From NCBI GenBank assembly GCA_015487645.1, contig WFPH01000135.1:1-12928 (forward strand): 12,928 bases of DNA, in the 5' to 3' direction. Under the pieces are notes generated by a model. The model was not told the origin of the DNA. It saw nothing but the letters and a program-made list of their open reading frames with translations, and did not search any database. The position numbers and the translations under genes were made by a program. Shown here piece after piece: positions 1-6,844 of this stretch (position 1 is the stretch's first letter; each line of letters starts with the position of its first letter). The DNA is from Thermosulfurimonas sp. (GTDB lineage Bacteria > Desulfobacterota > Thermodesulfobacteria > Thermodesulfobacteriales > Thermodesulfobacteriaceae).

Positions 1-88
1 AAACTAAACAAATATAAATTTTGAACCAATCTAACTTGAAAAACTTCTTTTTCTTTTCTCTTTCGCGAACAAAATTAATTTTTATCAT
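1..88 (-). CDS. pilN: PilN-like type IV pilus inner-membrane protein, N-terminal fragment (cut by window edge)
   Basis: Reading leftward from an ATG at 88-86, 29 codons stay open to the window edge. The peptide begins MIKINFVRERE, then a lysine-rich stretch, then LDWFKIYICLV, the apparent start of a membrane segment. PilN proteins typically open with M-I-x-I-N-L-L, a short basic tail and one transmembrane helix, so the visible part fits. The start overlaps the pilM stop as ATGA (88-85), the usual translational coupling of pilM-pilN. Known role in the family: PilN binds the cytoplasmic protein PilM through its N-terminal tail and, with PilO, forms the inner-membrane alignment complex of the type IV pilus or type II-like secretion machine. 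Only the tail is visible; identification rests on this motif plus position. Confidence 0.7.
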   Translation of the reverse strand, partial: MIKINFVREREKKKKFFKLDWFKIYICLV

Positions 89-1128
89 GCTATAAACTCT
101 CTAACAGCTTGAGCAATAGAAATGACGCCAATTTTATTAAGATGCGGAATATACTCTCTATCAAAATCCTTGGAGAAAGCTATTTTAGATCCTAACGAAA
201 ATTCCTTTACATCGATTTTTAATTTTTCTTTCAGAAATTTAAATACACCCGGAATATTAGCTCCGCCACCAATAACAAAAACTTCTTCAGGAGAAATATA
301 ATATTTACTTTTAAAAATATTAAAACTATTTTCGATCTCTTCTATCAAATTACGTAAAAATTCAGTATAAATCTCTTTTATTGTATAACCCCGCTCATCA
401 TCAGGAATATAAAATTGTAATTTTTCAGCTTCCTCCAGAGAAATTTCTAACTCCTGAGCGATATTACGCAAAACATAAGAAAGACCATAGGTAATTTCCC
501 TGGAAAAAAGTGGCCCCATCTTGTCCGTAAATATAGTCAAGGTTTTCGAGAAACCTATATCAATAATTAATCTAGTATTTGGCCCATAAAGAAACTCGAA
601 AAAGTTAGAAATCGCAAAAACATCCACATCAATAGCATTAACAGTAATATTGATTCTAGAAAAAAGCTCCAATAGATTATCAACCTGTTCCTTCTTAGCG
701 GTAGCAAAAATTATCTCATACTTTTCTTTCTCCTTCAAAACAGGAACGTAATCGACATAAATATCGTTTATATCAAAAGGCACAAAACTCTCTATCTCTG
801 AAAGCACTGCCTGATTGAAGTCCTCGCCTTCCACAAAACCAAGGGGGATGCGATCATAAAAAGTAGTATAAGCATAAAGACCGACATTAAGCACGCGGCT
901 TTTAGGTTTTAAATTTTCCAGCAAACTTTTAAAGGCTTTTATAAATTTTTCTTCATCTTTGATAACACCATCTACTACTGTTTCAGGAGGAAGTCGGGTC
1001 TGGGAAAAACCGTTTATAATAATGGATGAACCTTTTTGATAGGCTTCGGCAAGCTTAAGGGAATAACTACCTATATCTAAACCTAGGAAACCTCGCCTTC
1101 CACCAAAGAGGCCAAAGGATATTATCAT
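85..1128 (-). CDS. pilM: Type IV pilus assembly protein PilM (actin-like ATPase)
   Basis: A 347-residue protein with the actin/FtsA-like nucleotide-binding pattern of PilM: phosphate-1 loop LGLDIGSYSLKLAE (residues about 15-28), second phosphate loop LIIDIGFSKT (187-196) and a C-terminal VIGGGANIPG motif (285-294). PilM is a cytoplasmic ring-forming protein that binds the PilN tail and links the pilus motor to the inner-membrane complex. Length is normal for the family. The start at 1128 is preceded by AAGGGGG about 5 nt upstream, a usable Shine-Dalgarno site, and by a good promoter. The N-terminus MIISFGLFGGRRG resembles the short glycine/basic lead-in of other PilM proteins. Its stop overlaps the pilN start by 4 bp. 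The gene is very AT-rich (roughly one third G+C in sampled lines) against well over half in most of the window, suggesting a separate history or less constrained region. Confidence 0.88.
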   Translation of the reverse strand: MIISFGLFGGRRGFLGLDIGSYSLKLAEAYQKGSSIIINGFSQTRLPPETVVDGVIKDEEKFIKAFKSLLENLKPKSRVLNVGLYAYTTFYDRIPLGFVEGEDFNQAVLSEIESFVPFDINDIYVDYVPVLKEKEKYEIIFATAKKEQVDNLLELFSRINITVNAIDVDVFAISNFFEFLYGPNTRLIIDIGFSKTLTIFTDKMGPLFSREITYGLSYVLRNIAQELEISLEEAEKLQFYIPDDERGYTIKEIYTEFLRNLIEEIENSFNIFKSKYYISPEEVFVIGGGANIPGVFKFLKEKLKIDVKEFSLGSKIAFSKDFDREYIPHLNKIGVISIAQAVREFIA

Positions 1129-1145
1129 TAAACCCCCTTGATTTT

Positions 1146-1175
1146 TTCATAGCTTACAATTCCAGCGCTTGTCAA
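1146..1175 (-). promoter_or_regulatory. Sigma70-type promoter of pilM
   Basis: On the minus strand TTGACA (1175-1170, a perfect -35) is followed after 18 bp by TATGAA (1151-1146, four of six to TATAAT). Transcription would start near 1139, only about 11 nt before the pilM ATG and close to its AAGGGGG ribosome site. Seen directly; activity is inferred. Confidence 0.6.
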
Positions 1176-1196
1176 GAAGCGAAATTACCTTACAGT
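1169..1196 (+). promoter_or_regulatory. Possible lepA promoter sharing its -35 with pilM
   Basis: On the plus strand TTGTCA (1169-1174) and TACAGT (1191-1196) are separated by 16 bp. The -35 is the other face of the palindrome CTTGTCAAG that carries the pilM -35. A start near 1203 would place the whole inverted-repeat element in the lepA leader. The spacing is short and the -10 matches four of six, so this is tentative. Confidence 0.3.
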
Positions 1197-1200
1197 TAAT

Positions 1201-1295
1201 AAGATCAAGAGACCTCTGCCCCCTCCCTCCGGGGGGATAGGGGAGGGCCCTCCCCCAGAGAGGGAGGGTGGACTTTTTAGAGGTCTCAAGATCAA
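1201..1295. repeat. MITE-like inverted-repeat element with 8-bp flanking direct repeats
   Basis: Direct repeats AAGATCAA lie at 1201-1208 and 1288-1295. Immediately inside are perfect 9-bp terminal inverted repeats GAGACCTCT (1209-1217) and AGAGGTCTC (1279-1287). Further in, CCCTCCCT (1221-1228) pairs with AGGGAGGG (1261-1268), and the centre holds a 16-bp perfect palindrome at 1240-1255 (GGGGAGGG/CCCTCCCC). The 79-bp core is far more GC-rich than the flanks. Inverted ends plus a duplicated flank is the signature of a small non-autonomous transposable element. It encodes nothing. If transcribed as part of the lepA leader it would fold into a strong hairpin. No second copy is seen in this window. 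Confidence 0.6.
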
Positions 1296-1314
1296 AGATT
1301 TAGACCGGGAGTTT

Positions 1315-3114
1315 ATGAAGATCTTCCCTCAAGAAAGGATAAGAAACTTTTCCATCATTGCCCACGTGGACCACGGAAAGTCCACGCTGGCGGATCGTTT
1401 ACTGGAAGCCACCGGAGCGGTCTCCGAAAGGGAGATGCGCGAGCAGTTTCTGGACAAACTGGATCTTGAGCGAGAGCGGGGTATTACCATCAAAGCCCAA
1501 GCGGTAAGGCTTTACTATCAGGCCGAGGATGGACAGGTTTACCAACTCAATCTCATCGACACCCCGGGCCATGTGGACTTCTCCTACGAAGTCTCCCGGG
1601 CCCTTTCAGCCTGCGAGGGAGCCCTTTTAGTAGTGGATGCTTCCCAAGGAGTAGAAGCCCAAACCCTGGCCAATGTTTACCTCGCCCTGGAAAATGATCT
1701 TGAAATCATCCCCGTTCTCAACAAAATCGATCTCCCCCAGGCCGATCCAGATCGGGTCAAGCAGGAAATTGAAGAGATCATCGGGCTTGACGCCTCCGAG
1801 GCCATTCTGGCAAGCGCAAAACTGGGGATCGGTACCAAAGAGATCCTGGAAGCCATTGTAAAGAAAATTCCACCCCCCAAGGGGGAACGCCGCAACCCTT
1901 TGCGGGCCCTTATCTTCGACTCCTGGTACGACCCTTATCTGGGCGTGGTGGTCCTCATACGGGTGGTGGAGGGACGCATTTATCCCGGACAAAAGATACG
2001 TTTACTTTCTACAGGGAAAGTCTATGAGGTAACCAGAGTGGGTATCTTTGCCCCCCATCCCACCTCGGTGGACGCCCTTTATGCCGGGGAAGTGGGGTTC
2101 TTCGCGGCAAGCATCAAGGAAGTCCGAGAGACTCGTATAGGAGACACCGTGACCGAAGCCGAGGCTGAAGTGGAGCCCCTTCCGGGATTCCGAGAGATCA
2201 AGCCCATGGTCTTTGCGGGAATCTTTCCCGTAGAAAGTGACGACTACGAGGACCTGCGGGAGGCCATCGAAAAACTCTGGTTAAACGATCCGGCCTTCTC
2301 CTATGAACCGGAGAGCTCCGCAGCCCTGGGTTTCGGTTTCCGCTGTGGCTTTCAGGGGCTCCTCCATATGGAAATCGTTCAAGAGAGACTGGAGCGGGAA
2401 TTCGGCCTGAACCTTATAACCACCGCTCCTTCGGTGCGCTATAAAGTGGAACTAACAGATGGTCAGGAGCTCGAGATCGAAAATCCGGCCCAATGGCCCG
2501 ATCCCGGAAAGATCAAGGTGGTCAAAGAGCCTTACATCCGGGCCGAAATTTATACTCCCAAGGATTATATCGGCCCTATCCTGACCCTGTGTGAAGAGAA
2601 AAGGGGTCTGCAAAAAGAGATCCGGTACCTTACCCCGGAGCGCGTACTCATCGTTTACGATCTACCCTTTGCGGAAGTGGTCCTTGATTTCTTTGACCGT
2701 CTCAAGTCTGTCTCCCGGGGCTATGCTTCCATGGACTATCAGTTTCTGGAATATCGTCCCGGCGAGCTGGTCAAGATGGATATCCTCATCAATAAACAAC
2801 CGGTGGACGCCCTCTCAGTGATCGTGCATCGGGAAAAAGCGTATTACCGCGGACGAGAGCTGGTTTCCAAGCTCAAAGAGGTTATTCCACGGCAACTGTT
2901 CGAGGTGGTCATTCAGGCCGCCATCGGTTCCAAGATTATTGCCCGCGAAAGGATTCCTCCGCTTAGAAAAGACGTCCTCGCTAAATGCTATGGAGGGGAT
3001 GTCACCCGCAAGAAAAAACTGCTAGAAAAACAGAAAGAGGGAAAAAAGCGTATGAAAGCTTTAGGACAGGTAGAAATTCCGCAAGAGGCTTTTTTGGCCG
3101 TTTTAAGAATTTAA
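1315..3114 (+). CDS. lepA: Translation elongation factor 4 (LepA/EF-4), ribosome-associated GTPase
   Basis: A 599-residue protein, the usual LepA length. GTPase motifs are intact: G1 AHVDHGKST (residues 16-24), the switch region RERGITIK (53-60), G3 DTPGHVDF (82-89), G4 NKID (136-139) and G5 SAK (167-169). EF-G-like domains follow, ending in the LepA-specific C-terminal domain, where the stretch from about 552 to 580 (PPLRKDVLAKCYGGDVTRKK) is the highly conserved LepA signature. EF-4 binds ribosomes and affects ribosome biogenesis and translation under stress; it acts in the cytoplasm. The ATG at 1315 gives the family N-terminus I-R-N-F-S-I-I-A-H. GGGAG lies only 3 nt before it, closer than usual for a ribosome site. 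The gene is followed after 13 bp by lepB, the classic lepA-lepB operon. Confidence 0.97.
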   Translation: MKIFPQERIRNFSIIAHVDHGKSTLADRLLEATGAVSEREMREQFLDKLDLERERGITIKAQAVRLYYQAEDGQVYQLNLIDTPGHVDFSYEVSRALSACEGALLVVDASQGVEAQTLANVYLALENDLEIIPVLNKIDLPQADPDRVKQEIEEIIGLDASEAILASAKLGIGTKEILEAIVKKIPPPKGERRNPLRALIFDSWYDPYLGVVVLIRVVEGRIYPGQKIRLLSTGKVYEVTRVGIFAPHPTSVDALYAGEVGFFAASIKEVRETRIGDTVTEAEAEVEPLPGFREIKPMVFAGIFPVESDDYEDLREAIEKLWLNDPAFSYEPESSAALGFGFRCGFQGLLHMEIVQERLEREFGLNLITTAPSVRYKVELTDGQELEIENPAQWPDPGKIKVVKEPYIRAEIYTPKDYIGPILTLCEEKRGLQKEIRYLTPERVLIVYDLPFAEVVLDFFDRLKSVSRGYASMDYQFLEYRPGELVKMDILINKQPVDALSVIVHREKAYYRGRELVSKLKEVIPRQLFEVVIQAAIGSKIIARERIPPLRKDVLAKCYGGDVTRKKKLLEKQKEGKKRMKALGQVEIPQEAFLAVLRI

Positions 3115-3127
3115 GGAGGAGAATCTA

Positions 3128-3742
3128 ATGCCGGATCTCTGGGAAAAAGTCTGGGATTGGATCAAAAGTATCGTTCTGGCCCTTATTTTGGCCCTCTTTA
3201 TCCGGACCTTTTTTGTCCAGGCTTACAAGATTCCTTCCGGTTCCATGATCCCCACTCTCCTGATCGGAGATCACATCCTGGTCAACAAACTGGTTTACGG
3301 GATTAAAAATCCCTTTACGCGGGAGCCTCTGCTTTACAAGGGGCGATTACCCAAGCGTCAAGAGATAGTGGTCTTTATCTACCCCCGCAATCGCAAGCTG
3401 GATTTTATAAAAAGGGTTATAGGGCTTCCCGGAGATATAATAGAGATACGGAACAAAAAGGTCTTTGTGAACGGAAAGCCCCTCAACGAGCCGTATGTAC
3501 AACACACCGATCCGAACATTTATCCCCCGGAAGTAAGTCCTAGAGACAACTTCGGGCCGGTAAAGGTCCCCCCAGGGCATATATTCGTAATGGGAGACAA
3601 CCGGGACGAAAGCTATGACAGTCGATTCTGGGGCTTTGTGCCTTTAAAAGACGTAAAAGGTAAGGCCTTCCTCATCTATTTTTCCTGGGACCCGCGCCAC
3701 TTTCATATCCGCTGGCGCCGGATAGGAAAACTCATCCATTAG
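3128..3742 (+). CDS. lepB: Signal peptidase I (leader peptidase)
   Basis: A 204-residue type I signal peptidase (S26 family). It has a single N-terminal membrane anchor at about residues 12-30, then box B IPSGSMIPTL with nucleophile Ser39, and box D FIKRVIGLPGD with the general base Lys95. Box E, MGDNRDESYDSR, comes late in the protein. It removes signal peptides from secreted pre-proteins on the outer face of the inner membrane, such as the neighbouring tolB product. The ATG at 3128 has a strong AAGGAGGA site (3113-3120) that overlaps the lepA stop codon, so translation is likely coupled to lepA. The single anchor is shorter than the two-helix E. coli form but common elsewhere. Its TAG stop overlaps the convergent tolB stop by 4 bp (3739-3742). 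Confidence 0.96.
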   Translation: MPDLWEKVWDWIKSIVLALILALFIRTFFVQAYKIPSGSMIPTLLIGDHILVNKLVYGIKNPFTREPLLYKGRLPKRQEIVVFIYPRNRKLDFIKRVIGLPGDIIEIRNKKVFVNGKPLNEPYVQHTDPNIYPPEVSPRDNFGPVKVPPGHIFVMGDNRDESYDSRFWGFVPLKDVKGKAFLIYFSWDPRHFHIRWRRIGKLIH

Positions 3743-4980
3743 GGGAGACGCCCCCAGTCGACGGCCACCAGATGGCCTGCTCGAAAGTAAAGTTTCCGGG
3801 CCGCGCCGTTTATAAGAAAAAGATAAAGTCCTTCTCCTTCCGGGCCCTGCCCTCGGGCCAGCACATACATGCCGTTAGGCCCCACCACCGGCCCTTCAAA
3901 GGAACCCTCTCCACTTATGGCTAGCGGCGTCCCTCCTTCGGGATCCACGGTAAAAAGGATGAAACGTCCCCTGCGCCATCCGGCAAAAACCAAACGATCT
4001 CCCCGGGGAGACCAGGCCGGCGAGACGTTGTAACGCCCCGAGAAAGTGAGTCGCCGGGTCCCCCCGGTAATGAAATCATAGATATAGATCTGAGGACTCC
4101 CGGTCCGATCCGAGACAAAGGCCAGATAGTGGCCATCCGGAGAGAAGCTCCCTCCGGTATTGACCCCGGCTCCGCGGGTAAGTCTTTTCACTATCTTTCC
4201 CGAAAGATCCAGGAGATAGAGATCGGGGGAGCCGTCTTTGCTAAGAGTCACCACCAGGTGTTTCCCGTCCGGATGCCAGACCGGAGAGGCATTGAGGCCC
4301 GGATAGGCCGCAAGAATGGCGGTTTTTCCGGTGGTAAGGTCCAGAAGGCGCACCTTCGGACGCCCTCCCTCGTAGCTCACAAAGGCCAGACGACGGCCAT
4401 CCGGGGAAAATCTGGGAGCCAAAATAATGGGGGCCCGGTGGAGCACCCGCAGGCCATAGTGGTCGAAGTGCATGAGACAGAGCTCGTCTCCCCGGGGAGT
4501 GCGCCGTACAAAGGCCACCTGGGAGTAACTCATCCCGGGGAAACCGGCCATGGCCTTCACCGCCTGATCCACGAAACGATGGATCATGAAACGGCCGGCT
4601 GCCTGCGGCCCCCGGAAACGCTTGCGCAAAAGGGCACGCTTCTCAAAAAGATCCGTAAGTTCCAGATAAAGACGAAGAACGGGGGAGAGAGACTCTATTT
4701 TTCCAAAAACAAAATATTCCCTGGAAGATAAGCCCTCTAGTGGGGGCTCTTTAAGGATATTAAAAATAAGATGGAGATCGAGATCCTTCCGAAGGATCCC
4801 AGTAAGCTCGGCCGAAAGGGGCTCGGGTCCCTTTATTTCCGGAACCCTTACCGGGATAGGCGTGAAGGCCGGCTGGTCCACCACAATGGTGATCTCCCGG
4901 GCTAAAAGAGCCGGCCCGAACCAGCTTAGAAGGAGCACCATGAGACCCGCTTTGACAGCCAGGGATCGCAGGGATAACAT
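3739..4980 (-). CDS. tolB: TolB-like periplasmic beta-propeller protein
   Basis: A 413-residue exported protein. A signal peptide (basic start, hydrophobic core around residues 9-20, probable cleavage after A-L-L-A27) precedes a TolB N-terminal-like domain (about 28-145). A six-bladed propeller of PD40-type repeats follows, with blades near 152-180, 187-223, 230-266, 274-310, 318-354 and 361-397. Blade signatures such as FSPDG, WHPDG and DRTGSPQIYIYD are typical of TolB. In the family TolB works in the periplasm with Pal and TolA to keep the outer membrane attached during division. No pal, tolA, tolQ or tolR lies in the window, so a TolB-like sensor or scaffold remains possible. No Shine-Dalgarno site precedes the ATG at 4980; a -10 hexamer sits 7 nt upstream, suggesting a leaderless mRNA. 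Confidence 0.85.
   Translation of the reverse strand: MLSLRSLAVKAGLMVLLLSWFGPALLAREITIVVDQPAFTPIPVRVPEIKGPEPLSAELTGILRKDLDLHLIFNILKEPPLEGLSSREYFVFGKIESLSPVLRLYLELTDLFEKRALLRKRFRGPQAAGRFMIHRFVDQAVKAMAGFPGMSYSQVAFVRRTPRGDELCLMHFDHYGLRVLHRAPIILAPRFSPDGRRLAFVSYEGGRPKVRLLDLTTGKTAILAAYPGLNASPVWHPDGKHLVVTLSKDGSPDLYLLDLSGKIVKRLTRGAGVNTGGSFSPDGHYLAFVSDRTGSPQIYIYDFITGGTRRLTFSGRYNVSPAWSPRGDRLVFAGWRRGRFILFTVDPEGGTPLAISGEGSFEGPVVGPNGMYVLARGQGPEGEGLYLFLINGAARKLYFRAGHLVAVDWGRLP
4952..4980 (+). promoter_or_regulatory. DAHP synthase promoter inside the tolB 5' end
   Basis: A perfect -35 TTGACA (4952-4957), 17 bp, then TAACAT (4975-4980, four of six). The -10 overlaps the tolB start codon on the other strand. 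The predicted start near 4987 leaves a leader of about 30 nt that contains the AAAGGAGG ribosome site at 4998-5005. Confidence 0.55.
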
Positions 4981-4987
4981 GATTCAA

Positions 4988-5016
4988 AATATAGGCTAAA
5001 GGAGGCCGCAAGGCAA
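4988..5016 (-). promoter_or_regulatory. tolB promoter predicted to give a leaderless mRNA
   Basis: On the minus strand TTGCCT (5016-5011, four of six to TTGACA), 17 bp, TATATT (4993-4988), then 7 nt to the A of the tolB ATG at 4980. The predicted transcription start coincides with the start codon, and no ribosome site is visible. The -35 abuts the DAHP synthase ATG on the opposite strand. Confidence 0.55.
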
Positions 5017-6189
5017 ATGATCATCATTCTCAAGCCCGAGGTAGATCCAGCTGGCCCAGAGGTCCAGCAGATCCTAAATACCCTGCACTACTATCAGGGT
5101 ATTCAGACCCGGATCTCCGGAGTCACCGGAAAAGAAAGAAAGGTCGTTGAAATTTACGTCATCGGAGACACCTCCCGCATTCCGGAGGAAGAAATTGAAC
5201 GTTTGCCTGGAGTGGAACGGGTAGTAAGGGTCTCCAAGAAGTACCGCCTTATCGGCCGGCACCACGAAGACCTGGAGGCCCTGGGCTTTGAGTACAATGG
5301 GCTTTACTTCGATCAGGATTCATTTCACATCTTCGCCGGCCTTTGTGCGGTGGACACCCCGGAAAACGTGGAGGCCATGTTCCGGGCCCTTCGGGAGGTG
5401 GGCCTGACAACTTCCAGGATGGGGGCCTACAAACCCCGGACCAACCCCTATTCCTTTCAGGGGCACGGTCGCAAGTGCCTCCCCTGGGTCTTTGAACTGG
5501 CCGGCAAGTACGGCATCAAGTGCATCGCCATGGAGGTTACCAAGGAAATACACATTGAAGAAATCTATGAAGAACTTGAACGGGCTGGACGCCCAACCGG
5601 GGTAATGCTCCAGATAGGCACCCGGAACGCCCAGAATTTCGAGCTCCTCAAAGCCGTGGGTAGCCAGACGGAATTTCCGGTGCTCTATAAGCGAGGCATG
5701 GGTATCACGCTGGAGGAATCTCTCAACGCCTGCGAATACATTGCCAGCGAAGGCAACCGCAAGATCATTTTCTGTCTCCGCGGGGTCAAGACTAACCTGG
5801 GAGAACCCCACCGCAATCTGGTGGATTTCGCCCACGTACCGGTGGTCAAGTCTCTAACACGGCTTCCGGTCTGCGTGGATCCCACCCATTCCGTGGGGCG
5901 CAGGCAGGCGGCTCCGGACGGCCTTCAGGAGATCTTCCACATCGCGGCCCAAGGAGTGATCGTTGGAGCCAATGCCATACTGGTCGAATTTCATCCTAGG
6001 CCGGAAACGGCCCTCTGCGACGGGCCTCAGGCTCTCACCCTGGAAGAACTGCCACACTTCGTTGAAGACATGCGGGTGGTGAGAGAGGCCTATCTCACGC
6101 GCAAGGCCTTGGCACAAAAGTATACCACCGAAGTCTCTTCAAAGGAGGTTCAACGTGATCTGCCGCTATCTTCAGCATGTACCGTTTGA
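5017..6189 (+). CDS. aroF: 3-deoxy-7-phosphoheptulonate (DAHP) synthase, class I-beta type, divergent
   Basis: A 390-residue enzyme of the DAHP synthase/KDO8P synthase TIM-barrel family, predicted to condense phosphoenolpyruvate with erythrose 4-phosphate, the first step of aromatic synthesis. Residues 1-75 form a small ferredoxin-like regulatory domain like that of Thermotoga DAHP synthase. The barrel keeps GAYKPRTNPYSFQG (136-149), QIGTRNAQNFELL (199-211), KRGM (225-228) and DPTHSVGRR (288-296). The metal ligands are all present: Cys110, His291, Glu324 (VEFHP) and Asp335 (CDGPQAL). It differs from typical members in AGLC instead of AGPC (107-110), SRMGAYK instead of an RGGAYK-like sequence, and CLRGVKT instead of CERGIRT (253-259). 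AAAGGAGG at 4998-5005 lies 11 nt before the ATG. The amidotransferase gene starts 35 bp before its stop. A related aldolase with a changed substrate is possible. Confidence 0.8.
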   Translation: MIIILKPEVDPAGPEVQQILNTLHYYQGIQTRISGVTGKERKVVEIYVIGDTSRIPEEEIERLPGVERVVRVSKKYRLIGRHHEDLEALGFEYNGLYFDQDSFHIFAGLCAVDTPENVEAMFRALREVGLTTSRMGAYKPRTNPYSFQGHGRKCLPWVFELAGKYGIKCIAMEVTKEIHIEEIYEELERAGRPTGVMLQIGTRNAQNFELLKAVGSQTEFPVLYKRGMGITLEESLNACEYIASEGNRKIIFCLRGVKTNLGEPHRNLVDFAHVPVVKSLTRLPVCVDPTHSVGRRQAAPDGLQEIFHIAAQGVIVGANAILVEFHPRPETALCDGPQALTLEELPHFVEDMRVVREAYLTRKALAQKYTTEVSSKEVQRDLPLSSACTV

Positions 6190-6844
6190 GACCCCAAGAG
6201 CCATCTTCGACTGGGCCCGAGAGCGGGGACATTCCCTGGAGGGGATCCACCTCTTTGCCGGAGAAGCCCTGCCCGAGGAGTTTCCGGAGCTTCTGATCGT
6301 AATGGGAGGGCCCATGAGCGTCCATGACGAGGGAGAATACCCCTGGCTGAAGGCGGAGAAAGCCTACCTTGAGCGGGCCCTTGAGGCCGGCACCAGGGTT
6401 CTCGGAATATGCCTGGGAGCCCAGCTTCTGGCCGAAATCCTTGGGGCCGAGGTCACGAAAAATCCTTATAAGGAGATCGGCTGGTTTCCGGTGAAACTCA
6501 CGGAGGAAGCCCGGAAGCACCCTCTTTTCAAGGATCTTCCGGAGGAGTTCCCGGCCTTTCACTGGCACGGAGAGACCTTCGGGCTCCCTGAAGGAGCCCT
6601 GCATGTGGCCTACTCCGAGGCCTGTCGCCATCAGGCCTTTCTTTACCGCAACCAGGCCCTGGCCCTCCAGTTCCATCTAGAGATGACCCCGGAGGGGGCG
6701 GAAGACCTCTTGAAGTATTCGGCCGGGGATCTGGAGCCTGGTCCCTATGTGCAGGAGCCGGAAGAGATCCGGGGAAAGACCTCCTTCTACGAGACCACCC
6801 GGGAGATCCTATTTGCCCTTCTTGATCGTTTCGTAAGCCTGTAG
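6155..6844 (+). CDS. Class I glutamine amidotransferase domain protein (GMP synthase glutaminase-like)
   Basis: A 229-residue stand-alone GATase1 domain. The nucleophile elbow LGICLGAQL carries Cys86, an early VMGGPMSV segment (49-56) builds the oxyanion region, and the triad is completed by His174 and Glu176 in LQFHLEM. WHGETF (137-142) is also typical of the GuaA-like amidotransferase family. Such proteins release ammonia from glutamine, or act on gamma-glutamyl compounds; the acceptor here is unknown. The GTG start at 6155 is chosen because AAAGGAGGT (6141-6149) lies 5 nt upstream. It overlaps the DAHP synthase gene by 35 bp, so the two are translated from one message. There is no synthetase partner domain, so the name GMP synthase should not be used. 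Its 3' end overlaps the convergent rsmA by 36 bp. Confidence 0.9.
   Translation: MICRYLQHVPFETPRAIFDWARERGHSLEGIHLFAGEALPEEFPELLIVMGGPMSVHDEGEYPWLKAEKAYLERALEAGTRVLGICLGAQLLAEILGAEVTKNPYKEIGWFPVKLTEEARKHPLFKDLPEEFPAFHWHGETFGLPEGALHVAYSEACRHQAFLYRNQALALQFHLEMTPEGAEDLLKYSAGDLEPGPYVQEPEEIRGKTSFYETTREILFALLDRFVSL

Noticed and set aside
1231..1268. G-quadruplex in the GC-rich element before lepA
   Set aside because: G runs are present but separated by the C-rich arms they pair with; the nested inverted repeats explain the pattern better.
4129..4731. A 200-codon open frame antisense to tolB
   Set aside because: It mirrors tolB codons in high-GC DNA, has no ribosome site or recognisable domain, and tolB on the other strand is well supported.
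6155..6844. GMP synthase (guaA) assignment for the amidotransferase
   Set aside because: Only the glutaminase domain is present; the ATP-pyrophosphatase domain is absent and the next gene is the convergent rsmA.
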